The notes beneath the pieces were generated by a model, which was given only the letters and a program-made list of their open reading frames with translations, searched no databases and was not told the DNA's origin. A stretch of DNA of 64,000 nt from Punctularia strigosozonata HHB-11173 SS5. Its lineage: Eukaryota; Basidiomycota; Agaricomycetes; Corticiales; Punctulariaceae. Positions 10,718 to 22,502 of the stretch are shown piece by piece. Each line of letters begins with the position of its first letter. The stretch's first letter is position 1. The position numbers and the translations under genes were made by a program. The DNA lies in the NCBI RefSeq assembly GCF_000264995.1, contig NW_006767434.1, forward strand, positions 1,271,725-1,335,724, given 5' to 3'.

Positions 10718-13700
10718 ATGTCGTCGGTTGTCAGAGTCAGCCTGGAGAGCGACTCACACGACGAAGAGGTCGTCCAACCTTCCGCGGTCGCACACATTGC
10801 CCGAAAGAGGACGCGCATCGCCAAAGCTTGCGACTTTTGTAAACGCCGGAAAGGTGCGTGTTTGCGACATGCCGAGGGTAGATCGCGCGAAAGAGAGAGA
10901 GAGAGCTGACGAACGTCGTTTTGTTTCTGACAGTCAAGTGTCCGTTTTGCCGTTCATCCCTGTGACATCGAGCTAGCGTCGGACTCATCCTCTGCTCTAC
11001 ACTAGGCGACGGGGTTACACCGGAACGCCTCAAGTGCAGTACATGTATCTCCTTTGGTCTCGAATGCGTGTTCTCTTCGGAAAGCAAGGTGAGCGTATAC
11101 CATATGTGATATATGCGGCTGCTTGAATACACGTACATCGCCTCCGCAGAAACGCGGCCCTCCCAAGAGGCCCAAGGCCGATACACCCTCTGATCTATCC
11201 CGTTCCAAGGTGCGTGTTTCGTTTCACGTCCATCTCCGAAACGACTGATGCTCGTTAATCCTCCTCGAAACTTGCGCTCAACGCCAGTCCTCCTCGCCCG
11301 ACCAACCTCCCTATCTTCTCAGTCGCAACATCCCGGGATCCTTCGAGAATACCGCTGTCGCCGAGCGCGACGGTCCTGGCCTCCTCCACGACGATGATGG
11401 CGAAGACGATCCCGACGCGCGCTGGACTGCCGCCGCTCACTCGGCCGACCAGCAGGCGGTCACTGACGCGGACGCGCATACCGTCGTCTCGCTCTCCGAG
11501 TTCCTCGCCAAGCTCGAGCTCGACCCGCTCATGCCGCGCCAGGTCGTGAACGACAACACGGACGTTGCCCGGCTCGTGAAGGCCGCCATGCGCCCCTATC
11601 GGGACGTGTTCCAGCAAGCAATGCGTGCCCGTCGACAGGAGTTTTGGCAGATCCGGCCTGTGAGAGCGCATATATACGCACATGCACTCTCCTTACACTC
11701 TTGCTCACGTTTCTCTTGAACAACACAGTGGGAGATTGCGCAGCTGACGATCTACGAAACCGCCGTCTCCCAACAACGCTTCGTCTTCCCCGACGCGGAC
11801 CTCATCCCGCTCCTCGTTGCGCTCTACTTCGATCACCTCAACATCTACTCCCCCATCCTCCACCGCCCGACGTTCGAGTCCGCCCTCCGGGACGGCCTTC
11901 ACCTGCGCGACAACGGGTTCGGCGCCGTACTGCTGCTCGTGTGTGCCCTCGGCGCGCGCTACACGGACGATCCACGCATACTCCTCGACCGGTCCGCGTC
12001 CCAGTCCGCCGGCTGGCAGTGGTACAACCAGGCGCAGATGATCCGGAAGTCGCCGCTAGCGCCGCCGCGGCTGTACGACGTCCAGCAGTACTGTGTACGT
12101 GATCCCTTCCCGGTGTCATGTGCATCCATTGACACGAACACGTCCTAGTTGGCGTCACAGTTCCTCCTGGGGAGCACGGCTCCTCATGTGGGCTGGAACA
12201 TGATCGGCCTCGGCCTGCGCCTTTGTCAAGACGTGAGCGCCCACCGGGGGAGGGTGTATCGAGGCGTGGGCGAGGGCCAGATCGTGGAGGAGCAGTGGAA
12301 ACGCGTCTTCTGGTAAGCCTCGTGCGTGGTGTGGGATAAACGCCATGTCGTCTCATCTCATAACGCGACGCAGGATACTGGTTAACCTCGACCGAACAAC
12401 CTGCAGCGAGCTGGGGCGGAGCCTCGCAATGCTTGATGATGAGTGAGCACTCCCATAAGAGCGGTTTTTTCGACGACGCAACCCTAACAAGATGCCCCGT
12501 AACCACAGCATCGATGCGCCCCTGCCTCACGAGTGCGATGACGAGTATTGGCGTACTCCGGACGGAAAGTACTTCCAGCAACCGCCTGGAAAACCCTCGA
12601 TGGCGTCCCACCTCATCTGGAATATCAAAATCCGCTCCATTCAGGCCTTCGCTACCCGCACCCTCGTCAGTAGTTTATGAACCCCTGGCTGTCTCGAACC
12701 CGGGAATAATTGAACGCTGACGAGTTATAGTTCGCTGTCTCCCGACCGAAGAGCTACGAGTGGGAAGAGCGCATCACAGCTAGGCTGGATCTGGCGCTCG
12801 AGAAGTGGAAGGAGAAGATACCCGAACATCGTGCGTGTCGATTGTCGGTCCCTTCTTTGCCATAGCAGAACGCTCATCGAATGGCATGCTTATATGCAGT
12901 GCGCTGGAACCCGTCCCAACCGAATGCGGTGTTCCTCCGGCAGGCGGCCTCACTTTGGTGCATGTACCACTACACGCGAATCATCATCCACCGGCCGTTC
13001 ATCATCTCCGCCCGGCGTGCGACCCCACTCGGTATCTCTTCGCTTGCGATCTGCTGCTCCTCTGCCCGCTGCCTCGCGCGTATTCTCGAAGTGGTCATGC
13101 GCGATTACCCGCCGATGAGTTTGCATATCGTATGTCCGCTAGACCTGCTACGCATCTCTTGCTAGATCGCTCATCCTTGCGTCTTGCAAGATCGCGGCGT
13201 TCGCCGCGGCCAGTATTCTCCTGCTTTCGCGGTGGGGAGACGGTGGACCGGGTGCGGAGCCGCCATCGCAGGAGGATATGCGGGATGTGCTCGTCTTCCT
13301 CGGTTTCATCAGATCTGGCGAGCGCAGGTATGTCGTTCAATGGTTATTTCTTGGCGCCCGATGAAAGCGTCGTCTGACGTGTCTGCATCAATGGGCAGAT
13401 GGAACCTCGCAGGCCGTTTATTGTAAGACTTGTCTTTGATCGATTTGTCCTGCGAGCACTAATTTCACGGGATGTAGCGACCTCTTGGGCGAGATGATCA
13501 CCGTCGTCCGCCGCGTGGCAGAGAAGAAGGGGAAATCGATCAAGATGAGCGGTACTAGTTTGAGTGCAGGGCTGGGTACCACCAACGTCCTCGACATGGC
13601 GGTTATGGCTCCTGAGTCCTCCGGTCAAGGCAACCAAGTTCAGCCCATAGTGGACTCCATGTCCCCTCCCCCGCCAAAGGTGACAGCATCCTTCCCGCCC

Positions 13701-14153
13701 ACACAAGATAGGTCGTCCTTCGGCGTTCCCGATTACGACGTGCACTTCACGCTGCAGCAGCAGCACGAACAAGGGCAGGGTCAGCAAGACCAAGCGCCCC
13801 AGCTCTACGCGCCGACGCTCGGCTCTGACGTGTGGACGGCGTTCGACGACTTCCTGGCTCAGCAGAATCTCGTCGGTGCAGACCTGGTCGGCGCCTACCA
13901 CGCGCCGCACAACCTGCCCGGCGCGGTGCAGCAGGGGTACGACCACCCCCAACCCCATCAGAGCGCATCGTCCGTGCAGGCATACGGCTCCGCCATGTCC
14001 GAGCTCGGGCTACCAAGTTTTCCCGGCGAAGCCGTTGGGATACAGTCACAATCGTTCGATTTTCTGATGGAGGCTGTCGCGCAGGGGAATGAGGGGCAAG
14101 GGCAGGACGAAACGTTTGCGAGCTGGGCGGCGAGTCTCCCTGGATCGGAGTGA
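10718..14153 (+). CDS. Zn(II)2Cys6 transcription factor, copy B
   Basis: Tandem paralogue of the regulator at 5158. Exons: 10718-10853, 10934-10939, 11006-11088, 11150-11209, 11288-11659, 11729-12094, 12149-12312, 12374-12442, 12509-12665, 12731-12830, 12900-13129, 13191-13327, 13399-13422, 13478-14153. Phases close, giving 859 aa. The zinc cluster is KACDFCKRRK, VKCDG, KCSTCISFGLEC. Seven of the 14 exons match copy A in length exactly (6, 83, 366, 164, 69, 100 and 24 nt); the linker exons differ most. Shared regulatory-domain signatures include SAGWQWYNQ, PPRLYDVQQYC and YHYTRIIIHRPF. The C-terminal part is Gln-rich (HFTLQQQHEQGQGQQDQ) and likely an activation region. Start at the ATG at 10718. 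The first intron contains a short GA repeat (10891-10905). DNA target and signal are unknown. Confidence 0.93.
10934..10939 (+). other. 6-nt micro-exon in copy B
   Basis: TCAAGT lies between CAG (ending 10933) and GTCCGT (starting 10940). It supplies the same Val-Lys-Cys step as the micro-exon at 5332-5337 and is at the same codon phase. The flanking introns are 80 and 66 nt. Confidence 0.85.
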
Positions 14154-14414
14154 GTCTCTCGTTGTGTGCCCATCGTTTCATCGGGCGTCTTTACTAACTC
14201 GGGGCACCCAAGTTCGGGCCAGGCCTGGTACAGCGACCAGTTTGGCTCTCGCGGACAGTCTTTCTGACACGAAATGGCTGTATACAAGTTCACGGATCAT
14301 AAACAGAATGTAACTTCATGCGTCTCTAGGCTTTGTGTGTATGCTGTGATATTGTACAATTGCTTCAAAAGATCGGGTTTTCATGCATGCAAGAGATGAT
14401 ATAAGTTTTCACGG

Positions 14415-15740
14415 TCAATCATGGTCGTCATCGTTAGGTCCGTCATGGAACATATCTAGGATTGTCCGTTAGCATCTCGTTCTGGAGATACTTGGGCGGA
14501 GACAAGGCCTCTCACCGCTATCGTCAGAGCCTGACATAGAGTCCGACTCTTCGGTATCTGGATACTCGTTTTTGTAGTAATTCTCATCTGTACGCAGCAA
14601 GATCATCAGCATCCATCGCTAGCCGCATCGGGGCATACTAGCGCACCATTAGAGTCCTCATCGGCTTCATCCTCCTCCTCGCTTTCCGAGTCGGATTCGT
14701 CCGAATCGTTCATGGAAGGTGGCAGGCCCGACAACGTTCCTATCGCCGCTAGGTGTTCCCACGTCTTAGTGTCGTACGCGTCGGGCATCGGCCGGCGATA
14801 GAAGACGTCGTAGACGTAATCTGATTCTGCGTCATCCTTGTCCGCCGCGTTCGCGTGTCGTGCGTTGGAGGGGAGAGCCGACGGTGAGGGTTTTGCGGTC
14901 TCAGCAGGCGCTGGGAGGGAGATATCGTTAACTGAAAATAATGCATACAATGAGCACTGAGTTCGACGCATGCACTGGGTGTAGCGTACTCTTCAGATAG
15001 TCCTGCAGCATCGGCATGAACTTCTCCATCTCCGAATCGACCTCGGAGGACTCGGGCGCGGATAAGACCGCGTCGTACATCGTGAACTTGGCCCTCGCTT
15101 TCTGTTCCTGCAGCTCTCGAGACGACAACACCTTCGGCCTGCGCATATATCTCAGCCGCGACGAAGGCACGGACAAAGGTCACGACGCACGGTTCTTTGA
15201 GGGGCTTTTGACGTATTTTCGTCGAATCCTCCCGAGGTACCATAGGTTCTGAGTCGTTCTTGACAATCTGGTACCTCCGCGCCGCCCCGTCTTTAGACGG
15301 TGAAGCGGAGATAGGGGTTGCAGGGACCGTAGCTGGTGCCGGCAACGGCTGTTTCGAGCTAGCAGTGCTGGCTAACGCGGATATACGGTCCTACAAAATA
15401 CAAGAAAAATATGAGCCAACAAGAAGCATACACACGGTTCCAACCAGAAATGCATGAACTAGAACGGGGGAACCTCACCTGCAAGCTCTGCCGCTCTCCT
15501 TCGTTCTCCCATGCTTTCTGCTCAACAGTCTCAGCAAATTGGAAGAGCCCCGGCTTCGTCTTCTTCCTCCTGGTAGTGGATTCGATCACTGCATGACACG
15601 AGGCATGAGTCTCAGCCTTCTTTTGACGACCAAAGATTGGACGCACCAAGGGCATCCAAGGGTTCTTCGTTGCGCTTGCGTTTGATACGAAGGATGGTAT
15701 AACCACTCTTCAGATCTGAAGCGGACTTTTCTACCGTCAT
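14415..15740 (-). CDS. IWR1: RNA polymerase II nuclear import factor Iwr1
   Basis: Iwr1 (SLC7A6OS in animals) binds assembled RNA polymerase II and carries the nuclear localisation signal that directs its import. Exons on the minus strand: 15647-15740, 15479-15588, 15390-15191, 14990-15138, 14647-14931, 14516-14587, 14415-14455. Phases close, giving 316 aa. The N-terminus has the family start TILRIKRKRNEEPLDAL, a basic NLS-like segment, followed by TRRKKTKPGLFQFAETV. The hallmark DYVYDVFYRR is followed by an acidic Ser/Asp/Glu stretch, then DENYYKNEYPDTEESDS and an acidic end. The start at 15740 is the ATG immediately ahead of the TILRIKRKR motif. Upstream lie a 40-bp tandem duplication and a divergently placed tRNA gene. 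Confidence 0.93.
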
Positions 15741-15808
15741 GATAGCGCTATGCTCAACAAGACTGGAGGAGCTAGGCGGTGATGCAAGGGTTCAAGATTG
15801 GAAAGCCG

Positions 15809-15869
15809 CAGACAGCGTTGTGACGTACCGAGGAAAGCCACAGCGCCACAGACAGCGTTGTGACGTACC
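15809..15869. repeat. 40-bp tandem duplication with CRE-like sites
   Basis: A 21-bp segment (CAGACAGCGTTGTGACGTACC) occurs at 15809-15829 and again at 15849-15869, a 40-bp period. Each copy contains TGACGTA, close to the ATF/CREB consensus TGACGTMA. It lies 69 bp upstream of IWR1's start codon and just before the tRNA-Tyr gene, so it could act on either. Confidence 0.7.
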
Positions 15870-15890
15870 AAGGCCGCTCCCACAAGCAGA

Positions 15891-15977
15891 CCTTCGATAG
15901 CTCAGCTGGAAGAGCGTGGGACTGTAATGGTTAACTTTGTCATCCCAAGGCCGTTGGTTCGATCCCGACTCGAAGGA
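15891..15977 (+). tRNA. tRNA-Tyr (GUA), with intron
   Basis: Acceptor stem CCTTCGA (15891-15897) pairs with TCGAAGG (15970-15976), with discriminator A at 15977. The A-box region is TAGCTCAGCTGG and the B box GGTTCGATCCC (15956-15966). The anticodon stem is TGGGA (15917-15921) with TCCCA (15943-15947); the anticodon GTA is 15924-15926. A 14-nt intron (15928-15941) interrupts the loop one base after the anticodon, as usual for eukaryotic tRNA-Tyr. A TTTT run at 15996-15999 fits Pol III termination. Confidence 0.95.
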
Positions 15978-16196
15978 CGTATAACCACCTAATGGTTTTC
16001 AGCATACGCTGACACGCTGCTCATTTTTCGTTTGGGCATGAGGGCCGGATCTTCCGAAGCGTACCTCTAGAAGGTGGGCCATAGATACGCATGCTCATAA
16101 TATCATAATCTACAAATGAATTACCGAAACCACTGATGAGGGTGCATGCGGCGTGCGTATATGTCCGAGGTGACGAGGAACAATTCAGAGGCAGGG

Positions 16197-17600
16197 TTAG
16201 GATTGCGCCGCATTGGAACCATCCTTAGAGCGGTATTTGACGACCCATGGGTGACGCCTAACGTCCGCGAGGGGAAGACGCTCCGCCGGGTTATACCTCA
16301 GGAGCTACGAGCGACGGACTCAGTCAGCGCCCTACAACAGCAATGGAGAAAAGCGAAAATACCTTGCGGATCAAGTCGGCTGCCTCCGCGGAAACCTTGG
16401 GTGGGATCTTCAGGTCCACTCGCGCAATACGTTTGTAGGTCGCTGTGTATCCCCAGTGAGCGACGAGTTTTGTAAAAACAGCCCAACTAGCACGTACCAT
16501 TGTATCCGCTGAGATCTTCAAAAGGTGGACTGCCGCAGATAAATTCGTAGGTGAGAACTCCGAGCGCCCAATGATCGACCTTCTCGTTGTGTTCCTTCCC
16601 TTCCACCATCTCCGGCGGAAGGTAGTCGAGCGTGCCGCACAGCGTCGTCCTCCTGTTGCCGGGTGCGTGCACGCTCCATCCAAAGTCGGCAATCTTCAGC
16701 TCGCCGTTGATACCCAACAGCAGGTTCTCCGGTTTAATGTCGCGGTGGATGACGTGCTTTGAGTGCAGGTAGCCGAGCGCGTCCGCCATTTGGTCGATGT
16801 ACCGTGCGCTGCGCTTCTCAGAAAAGCTTCCGTGCTTGCTCAGTTGGCGGTATAGTTCGCCCTTGCCCGCGAATTCGAGCATGAGGAAGATGCGTTTCTC
16901 GTCGTGGAAGTATCCGTAAAGGCGGAGAACGTTCGGGTGGCGGAGGTGCTGCTGGATTTCGATCTCGCGACGGAGCTGCTTCTCGACCTTGGACTGGACG
17001 AGTTCTGACTTGTAAAGCGTTTTGAGGGCGATGATGAAGCGTGGCTCCGTTTTCGTGCGGACCATGTAGACACGGCCGAATTTGCCTTTGCCAAGCGGTC
17101 GTCCAATCTCGAAATCGGTGAGATGCCATTCTCGCGTTGGTCTCGTTCTGTCGTGCAGTGTCAGCGTTATCTCTTGCCCTATGGCTCGTGCATACTGACT
17201 TGTCGGCGCTCGAATCCAGGGCTAAGTCCTCCGCTGCCTCTCCATACACCAAGTCGCCCACGTCCCTTTCTAACGCCCCGTCATACGTTCCGATATCTAT
17301 CCCATCTCCCTTTTTCGTCGGAGAAGGAGGTCTTGAGACAACCGAGGTCGTCGATGCGTATTTCTTCAACGCCGAAGGCGCCGGCTGCGTCTTCGTCGTC
17401 ATAGAGTTCGTCCGGGCATGACCCAAGGGGGCAGGTTTCGCGGAGGTAGATGCATGTCCGGCTCCATTAGGCGCGGCGTATTTCGTGAGGAGTTTGGCTA
17501 CGTTGGCTTGAGAGGTTTGTTTTGTGAGTGCGGGCTTGGCCGATTGCTTCTGAATGTCCAGGGCCGAGAATTGGCGGGTGAGGGATTGTACGCTTGCCAT
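16197..17600 (-). CDS. Aurora-family mitotic protein kinase
   Basis: Serine/threonine kinase of the chromosomal passenger complex (Ipl1/Ark1 type), acting on kinetochore attachment and cytokinesis. Exons on the minus strand: 17200-17600, 16498-17141, 16363-16442, 16197-16304; phases close, 410 aa. Residues 1-133 are a Ser/Thr/Ala-rich, disordered N-terminus. The kinase begins at [20 protein letters not shown] (P-loop 151-156). Catalytic Lys174 (ALK), [11 protein letters not shown] with Asp268, DFGWSVHAP with Asp286, and the Aurora activation loop [16 protein letters not shown] with predicted phospho-Thr300 are all present. The short last exon gives [20 protein letters not shown]. Fungi usually have a single Aurora gene. 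The acceptor at 17142 was chosen because it keeps frame into REWHL; an alternative AG nearby breaks it. Confidence 0.95.
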
Positions 17601-17900
17601 GTTGTTTACCTTACGCTACAGAGTGATCCCGTTATGCATGTTCTATACCGGAGATCATTCCGTACTCACTGTGTGGTATATGTGTCGCTGACTGCTGCCT
17701 TGCCAGGATGGACTGGGCGAAGAACGCGCGCTGCAACTCCAAACTCCGACAAACCAACCATCGCGTCTCGGTCACATGAGCGACCACGCACTTGCCCGCC
17801 CCTGCAGGCCCCTGCGCTCTGTCAGTGCCATTGTCCACGACAGTTCAGAAACGCTCTATGCTCTATCTGAACATGTGTTGATCGATCACTCATAGAAACA

Positions 17901-19233
17901 ATGGACCACACTCAATACTCGTTCAAAATCCCGCAGGAGATCTGGGAGCATGTCATCGAACTCGTGGACGACGAATCCGCACTCAAGACTTGTTCGTTAA
18001 CCTGTAGCAGATGGGTCAGGGCCAGTCAATCATGGCTATTTTCGGAGCCTGTACGGGAGGGTGATATGTCGAGTACATCCCGGATGGATCGCCTCTGCGC
18101 AGTCCTGACCGCGTCTCCTCATCTGCGAGCTCACATCACTATTCTCTCCGTCAAGCTCTCGCACCTTGGTCAGCTCGCAGAGCTGGGCCTTCCGAATGTG
18201 AGAGACCTTCGTCTGAGCGGTAGATCGGGGCTATGGGGTCTTGGCAGCTTGGATCGCGTACACATCGGTGGTGTCGACCGATGGGCGGCTTTAACAGCGT
18301 TTCCCCGCCTTCGCAACCTGCACATCCATGATGATTCGCTCACCGCGCTCGAATTCATTGGACTTCTCAGGCCTCTTCCTCCAATCTCTTGCATCGGCTT
18401 ACACAGCATATCATGGCTCGATGATGGGGCAACCGAGCCCCTCGCCCGGTCATCTGGTCCCCCTGTTGGCCTTCGCTTGACAGAATTGCGGATCGAAGAA
18501 GGCGACGGGCTCGACACTCTGGAGCATTTCATGAGCCTAACTTTCACCGGCGATGTGATCCTCGCGCTCGAAAAGTTATCGTTGGATGTAGTTCCTACCC
18601 AAGCCTGGATAACCGCGACGAACGCTCTCATGCAACGCAATAACATCCACAGTCTCTGGTTCGGTCGCTTCCAGAATATCTCAAGACATACAAGTGAGCT
18701 TCGTGAACCTTTACTCTGCGATCATAGACATCTGGCTCATTGGCTGTATAGGTTTCCTCGACTTCTCAGGACTGCACGCCCTGCACGACCTTACCGTGGA
18801 GCTATCTTTGCCGATAAATTACACCCCGGACCTTCTCCGAAATCTCTCAAGTTCAGTCGCCACAATCAATTCTCTCACCTTAAACCCGTTCGTGATTGTC
18901 CTACGCCTGATGAATCGGATGTTGATCAACGATGGACTGATCGACGAGATCTTCGGCGAAATCGGGGCAGCCTTGGCCAAGCCGCCTTTCCGACGACTCA
19001 CGGAGTTGCGCATTCAGTTTCCGGACCCCAAGACTAGCTTCATTCTTCCGGGTCCACGGCCCAACGCAAGCCGTTCGATTGACAGACACTTCGGAGCGAT
19101 CAAAGAGCAAGGCGTCGCGGTGAAGCTGTTCACCGGAAATTCGCCGGACGTATCCAGAGGTATGCCTGCCAGCGTGACTGGTTGTCTGGACCATAGTTCA
19201 AAAGCCATCACAGCGAGCAGCATTATAGGTTGA
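17901..19233 (+). CDS. F-box/LRR-like protein, intact copy
   Basis: Probable SCF substrate receptor of an agaricomycete-expanded F-box family; substrate unknown. Exons 17901-18693 and 18752-19233, giving 424 aa. The F-box is at residues about 9-45 (KIPQEIWEHVIELVDDESAL, CSLTCSRWVRASQ). The remainder is a degenerate leucine-rich array (FPRLRNLHIHDD, PLPPISCIGLHS, ALEKLSLDVV, FRRLTELRIQF). The single intron (58 nt) sits at the same place as the one in the decayed copy at 128-1306. Start context ACAATGG is good. Last bases run through a Ser-rich extension that the relatives lack. Divergent from the Aurora gene (300 bp between starts). Confidence 0.88.
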
Positions 19234-19595
19234 TTCGGGGATAAGGTTGCGCATCAGACCTCGGGAAATCCGACTATATGAAGGCGATTTGCTATCGGGA
19301 ACGATAACAGTAGAAATTATGGTGGACCTGCCTGACGTTGGATTTGTGGGCGAATTTGCCAGTCATATGTTCGTTCGTTCTATTTATGCCGGTCCCAAAT
19401 GTATGTACTTCCGCGTTTGTCTTGTATGAGTCACCCACATGCCCTGTAGCTGACATTGTCTCGGATTTAGTGTACCTGTTATCGCTGTGTCTTGCATTCA
19501 GATGCGACCTTCGTATGTATTGATCATAACATTAGTAAGTAGTTACAGTGACCTGCGATCTTCGCGTTTCTCAGGCTGCGTGGTCGTTGGGCAGC

Positions 19596-20491
19596 CTACA
19601 GTTGACGTCGTTTCCTCAATATCATCTTCGATGTACGTGTAAGCGGGTTTAAGCTAGGAATCGTAGAGGCCGAGTCAGGTACACACTCCATGTTGCACGA
19701 CGTTCTGGAACGGCGCGATTCTACAAGACACAACGTTCTGATACTCGCTGATTTTGAGTGAGAGCGGTTTGTCGTTTTGCCGTAGAAGCGGGTTGATCGT
19801 CGATGCCCAGGGCGGCAAGAAGCCAACGACAGGTTTTCAAAGCGCGAGAAACGGCATCTCTTCTCACCGCGAGCATCGAAAAACAACGCTTCGAGACCAC
19901 CCACCTCCGTTTCGTCGATCTGCACATCCGTCAGACGGAGCCCGGCGTTGGAGACGGCGCATCGCAGCAAGATTCAGCTCTTTCGTTGATGTCGAAATGT
20001 CGATGTCGCGCTCAGGCTGAGGTTCCGGACGGTACGCGGAAGGGAGAAATCTACGAATCCGCGCGGTGTGTAGCTGTCCACGTGTGTTGGTGGGCTGGTA
20101 GGGCCTAGTAGGGAAAGCCGATGGAGGTACCGGTGTGCCCATTTCGTGACGTCGCGCCAGCCAGGGACGAGTTCGGCCGCCAAACCGGAGAACTATCCGC
20201 GGTGATCACTTGGACATTACGAGGGAGGGGCGCGGCAGTGATTCATAGCACCTTGATGTACTTGCGCAGATGAAAGGCTGTCTGCCTGGAGACTGCGGAG
20301 GCGCTCCGCATGTGTTTTCTCCGTGAGGAGATACGACTCGGGATGGGTTCCGAGAACATTCAAGCCCTAGTGGCCCTAAGCACATTTCGACAGGTCAGTG
20401 ACTCAGTGAGCAGGACCGTGCCAGAGGTGTCTTCGTCAACGCTTGCGATGATGTGGTCCCAGATCTCCTGTGGGCCCATCTTTGTTGGATC
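19596..20491 (-). pseudogene. F-box gene, decayed inverted copy
   Basis: Minus-strand relative of the F-box gene at 32902-34136. The F-box region (PQEIWDHIIASVDEDTS) is recognisable near 20470 but is followed by frame changes and stops. Segments such as HLRKYIKVL, ISLPRT and SNAGLRLTDVQIDE remain in different frames. Homology also extends upstream of the coding part (to about 20540), where the sequence matches the leader of the 32902 gene, so the duplication included promoter DNA. The C-terminal leucine-rich part is partly missing. At least four lesions make this a clear pseudogene of a host gene. Confidence 0.8.
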
Positions 20492-20540
20492 CCTCCGATC
20501 GTGCGTCCGACGCCGGTAAACAGATGTTGATTGGGTCTCG

Positions 20541-22502
20541 GATTAACTTACCGTTCTCGACCAACAAGTTGCGACGATCCATGCGCTCAGCTTGTACGTG
20601 TAGCGCCACCGTCAGGTCGTTATGAAATATGACCTGACATGGAGATAGAGGCCACAGTAGTAAGTATATGCAAGGGAAGGTATCTCGTACGTGCACTCTA
20701 GCACAGGAGGTCAACGAATTTACAGTCACGTTCGCATGAACCCAGAGCGAGGAAGGAGCCGTTTCGGACGACTTCTTTTAGCGGCGTTCCGAGCGATGCG
20801 TGCATCATGCATCATTCTAAGCTGGGCGTGGGTCGAATTTTCCCCCCAATTGGCTAGCAATTGATGGCACAAGTGGGCAGCGTGCGGACGCTCGCCGTGC
20901 GATAAGTAGTAGCCCGCTGAACGCCGTGTGCGTACGATGAACGTCGTGTCACCTGGATTTCTGATATTGCAGTACCGGCTATCGCCACGATGTGTTTTTT
21001 TTTGTAGCCTCGGTCCTGTCGCCAGCGGACTGCTGAACCCGTGTTTTGAAGGCTCATATCAGCTTTACATCACGTCGACTGAGGTCGACCGGCGTTGCGT
21101 GATCAGAGAAACAAGGGAGAGCGCGACGTATAACGTGTACGTCCGGCGCGCGATGGCCAATACGGTCCGACCGAGCAAAACCCGCGTGCGGTGGTTGGTC
21201 CCGCGCGTGCCGTCGGTACATGCAGCTGTACTGTATCCGCCGGTGTGCACGAGCTGGACCTCCTCTCCGTTAGCGGCAGTTCGAGATGTAGTATTCGTCG
21301 CGCCGATTCCAAGAAAAAAAAAACGAAAAAAAACGAAGATCCAGATCGATGGGGAAGATCAACGGATTTACTGTATGACGAAGACCAAAATGAGGGTGTG
21401 TCCGCGCTTTCAGGCACGAAACGTCACGACGCGGTCGATCCCCCCGTCACGGTTGCCTCACGACCTCACACGACACGTTTCTGCCGACAGCCGACGGAAG
21501 TTGCCTGTGGTTGTCACATTCCCCGGTCGCGACTGCAGGCTGTAGCCCGCGCATCTTCCCGATTCACTCTCGTCCTCATCCTTGCTTTCAGCGAGCAGAA
21601 GGGACGATATATAGGATGCCAGGCACCAAGGATATTTATTTATATCGATATCAGCGCCCGGAGCAAGGATTGCATACGAGAGTGGCGACTGCGGCGCCCC
21701 TCTTCCTCAATCGGGCAGGTCCAGACCGGGAGACCGAATGCTACGCCAAGGTTCCCGCACGCTGGGGTCGCCCGTTCGGACTTCCGCGCGCCCATCTGCT
21801 CGCTACCACCCGCGAGCTGTTGCGTGCGGACAAAATCTGTCACGAGAAATATATCAGCAGAGAGGGTATCGCCCTCGCGCCCGTAAACGACACTCTCTTT
21901 CTCTCTCTTTCCCTTGGGCTCCTACGTTCGCTTTCCCTCCCTTCGTTTGAATTCGCGGCTCGCGACGCGTCCGCACAAAAATCTGCCCGGCGCTTCGCCC
22001 GCAAGATCCCGTATAGAAAGCGCCCCTGCGTCCAAAGCGGGAACAGCGCTCAGCGAGGCTTCGCGTGATACAGTTCTCGACCGTTGCGACCTGGTGAACC
22101 ACCTGTGAGTGCCCGTCAGAGCAACCGGAATTACATGCGCGCTGCGCGCCCATCGCAGCGCCCAGCCGTCGAGCCTTTTTCTTGAGCGCGGACGCGTCAT
22201 GGCGCGCCTTCCCCACCCTGTCCCGCTCGTACCGCCTGTATGGCTGTTTCTTAATACCCAGTTCACTCGCATCTCTTCTTCCCATGCCTCCCGCTTTCAT
22301 CATCACCCGTCGCCGTGTCTCATAGCCCGAGTCAACTGACTGACTGATCGAAGCCGCGTTCTGTTTATCTAGCTCACGGCCATACGCTCAAACATAGACG
22401 CGTTATAGACCCGATCAATCCAAGACCGAACCGCTCGTTCAACAAACGACGTACCTGCAAGTCTCTCATTACGTATAACATACAACACGAACGCAAGACA
22501 AG
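20541..22502. other. Long intergenic stretch before the RA-PH gene
   Basis: About 2 kb with no gene recognised. The part nearest the RA-PH gene (about 21890-22500) is pyrimidine-rich on the + strand (for example CTTTCTCTCTCTTTCCC near 21896-21912), typical of fungal promoters and leaders. A-rich tracts lie at 21313-21336. Open frames of up to 231 codons occur but lack motifs and splice logic. Confidence 0.45.

Noticed and set aside
20928-21545. 205-codon + frame
   Set aside because: Overlaps the previous frame in another register; composition looks random.
21191-21886. 231-codon + frame before the RA-PH gene
   Set aside because: No motif, contains Lys tracts from A-runs, and no intron or homologue-like pattern.
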